DNA of 64,000 nt from Cymbidium sinense. Its lineage: Eukaryota; Streptophyta; Magnoliopsida; Asparagales; Orchidaceae. Shown one piece after another: positions 63,601-64,000 of the stretch. Made by a program: the position numbers and the translations under genes. Numbering within the stretch: position 1 is the stretch's first letter; each line of letters starts with the position of its first letter. Under the pieces are notes generated by a model that saw only the letters and a list, made by a program, of their open reading frames with translations, did not search any database and was not told the origin of the DNA. The stretch lies in assembly GCA_021442155.1 (NCBI GenBank), contig CM038221.1, positions 27,743,906 through 27,807,905 on the forward strand, given 5' to 3'.

Positions 63601-64000
63601 TTTGCTCATTTGGATTCAAATAGGTCAAATGGGCTAAGTTGACCAATTTGACCAGTTTGACTAAATTGGGTTGGGTTAGGTGATGGTTCATAATGATTGT
63701 AAGCTTTGGTTTGGTTTGATTTGGGTTTAATTTAGATTTTGGCCAATTTGACCTTTTAGGTCAATTTGGGCTAGGTTTGGTCAAGTTGACCAATTGGTCA
63801 AATTGGGTTCAATTATGGTTTTGGTCAAGTTCAATAAGTGATTTGGAATGAACTTGAGCCATTTGTTGTAATCAATTTGGATCAAATCATGATTTGGCCC
63901 CTTTTGGCTTTTTAGGCCAATTTGGGTCAACTTAGGTCAAAGGGCCAACTAAACTTGGTTTGGCTCAATTGAAGGTTTGGTCATGTTCAATCATTGATTA
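57689..64000 (-). repeat. LTR D (5' LTR of the deleted element), runs off the window
   Basis: Begins TGTCAGTATGATCC, matching the left edge of C and A, and is closest to A in sequence and in the ~245-bp duplication (60,405-60,725). It continues past the point where A stops: 62,190-62,560 matches the ATCCAACGGTC-type region of B and C, and from 63,440 the GGTCAA-dense region starts. The right edge is outside the window. The frames at 62,356-62,544 and 63,042-63,366 have no motif and are not conserved in B or C. Confidence 0.82.

Noticed and set aside
26068..64000. Simple nested insertion of one retrotransposon into another LTR
   Set aside because: D restarts at the LTR edge instead of continuing from where A stops, and 3' UTR sequence lies between C and D, so tandem sharing of LTRs fits better.

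Overview
The window is nuclear DNA from a flowering plant. It is AT-rich, full of microsatellites and made mostly of transposable elements. It holds one recognisable host gene, a plastid-type ribokinase (PfkB family) on the minus strand with four exons between 12,102 and 20,275. Its first exon is strikingly GC-rich while later exons and introns are not. That 5'-to-3' GC drop is typical of many monocot genes, so I lean towards a monocot, but this is inference. No rRNA, tRNA or CRISPR array was recognised.

Layout: 1-5,415 is AT-rich DNA plus a non-autonomous LTR element (LTR-like repeats at about 1,134-1,815 and 4,594-5,415) whose interior is largely degenerate tandem repeats. 6,880-9,567 is an RTE-type LINE on the minus strand with a perfect 18-bp target-site duplication. 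9,586-12,060 is AT-rich spacer with a ~255-bp tandem duplication. 12,061-20,286 is the ribokinase locus; its introns carry a second RTE fragment, a Tourist-like MITE and a decayed or alternative copy of the end of exon 2. A perfect palindrome built around an (AT)n tract lies just upstream of the gene. 20,693-24,080 has another small MITE and a decayed Ty3/gypsy pol. 24,860-26,031 is a fold-back element.

From 26,068 to the end the window is a tandem cluster of one giant Ty3/gypsy family, all on the minus strand. Four LTR copies are seen: A (26,068-30,843, truncated), B (30,844-36,666), C (49,783-57,126) and D (57,689 to beyond the window). B and C flank an internal region (36,667-49,782) with gag, protease, RT, RNase H, a second RNase H and integrase. 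The second RNase H and a tandem-repeat 3' untranslated region place it in the Tat clade. LTR C, about 7.3 kb, is flanked by internal sequence on both sides, so it is shared between two elements. All coding parts are broken.

The most unusual signal is in the 5' leader of the B-C element (47,614-49,464): about 20 tandem hairpins with a nearly constant 10-nt loop, whose stems change from unit to unit while both arms stay complementary. This looks like an array of structures maintained at the RNA or DNA level. I know of no description of it.
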